From Kiritimatiellia bacterium (GTDB lineage Bacteria; Verrucomicrobiota; Kiritimatiellia; JAFGHX01), in contig JAFGHX010000280.1 of assembly GCA_016929905.1 (NCBI GenBank), positions 1 to 41,870 of the forward strand: 41,870 bases of DNA, read 5' to 3'. The number at the start of each line of letters is the position of its first letter. The stretch's first letter is position 1. The notes below the pieces were generated by a model. The model was not told the DNA's origin, did not search any database, and saw only the letters and a program-made list of their open reading frames with translations. This document shows, in pieces, positions 41,781-41,870 of this stretch. A program made the position numbers and the translations under genes.

Positions 41781-41870
41781 CGGGCGCGGTAGCTGTGCGA
41801 GACGTCCGGCGCGGCGTTGGTGTAGACGACCGGCTGGCCGAGCCCCGCGATCCGGTCCAAGCCCGGCAGC
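41765..41870 (-). CDS. C-terminal end of an unidentified protein, truncated by window edge
   Basis: A minus-strand frame entering from the window edge encodes GLGQPVVYTNAAPDVSHSYR then ARAWLE and TAG at 41765. The YRARA pattern recalls the last strands of a fibronectin type III domain, but that is weak. It overlaps the serine-hydrolase fragment in another frame, so it may be another broken gene. Confidence 0.3.
   Translation of the reverse strand, partial: LPGLDRIAGLGQPVVYTNAAPDVSHSYRARAWLE

Overview
This is a GC-rich, gene-dense window. It carries many glycoside hydrolases, sulfatases and heparinase-like proteins, a GntR regulator and an AraC regulator, several toxin-antitoxin modules, and intergenic DNA full of short repeats. 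That mix fits the PVC superphylum, most likely Kiritimatiellota or Lentisphaerota. The lineage is an inference from gene content; there is no rRNA or other phylogenetic marker here.

Layout. Bases 1-203 hold the start of a secreted protein. It is divergent from a GntR-type regulator (765-2195) whose effector part looks like a sugar-binding protein. A Phd/PIN toxin-antitoxin pair (2373-3028), an AraC regulator (3431-4345) and a decayed fic gene (4443-4947) follow. From 38364 leftward to 5221 every intact gene lies on the minus strand. In transcription order they are: heparinase-like protein 1; GH130; a secreted TIM-barrel-like protein; two beta-propeller proteins; heparinase-like protein 2; SGNH hydrolase; sulfatase; alpha/beta hydrolase; GH29 fucosidase; ThuA-like protein; GH38 mannosidase; four-helix-bundle protein; GH31; sulfatase; transglutaminase-like protein; hipB-hipS-hipT; and a GH20-like protein. 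An ATPase-nuclease fusion (39098-40696, plus strand) is flanked on both sides by fragments of broken genes.

How the genes work together. GH38, GH130, GH29 and a GH20-like hexosaminidase suggest breakdown of fucosylated, mannose- and GlcNAc-containing glycans. Two sulfatases, two heparinase II/III-like proteins and a possible hyaluronidase-like protein point to sulfated or uronic-acid-containing glycans of host or algal origin. The heparinases, the TIM-barrel-like protein and the GH20-like protein have signal peptides. The sulfatases, GH29, GH38, GH31 and GH130 do not, so the last steps may be cytoplasmic. No transporter is encoded in the window. A conserved box of about 40 bp occurs upstream of araC, the GH20-like gene and one sulfatase, and a fourth copy lies in a duplicated fragment. 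In two cases a -10-like ATACT lies exactly 21 nt downstream. This looks like a small regulon, possibly of the AraC protein.

Most unusual content. Two genes for four-helix-bundle (23S rRNA intervening-sequence protein, Avd-like) proteins each sit between inverted arrays of short tandem repeats. One is intact (16110-16678, 7 and 9 heptamers) and one is truncated (25032-25292, 42-bp inverted repeats). The RNA of each would fold into a long stem with the ORF in the loop, as in an rRNA intervening sequence, but neither lies in an rRNA gene. The same heptamer also borders a palindromic intergenic element present at three loci. Together these suggest a family of small, structured, possibly mobile RNA/DNA elements.
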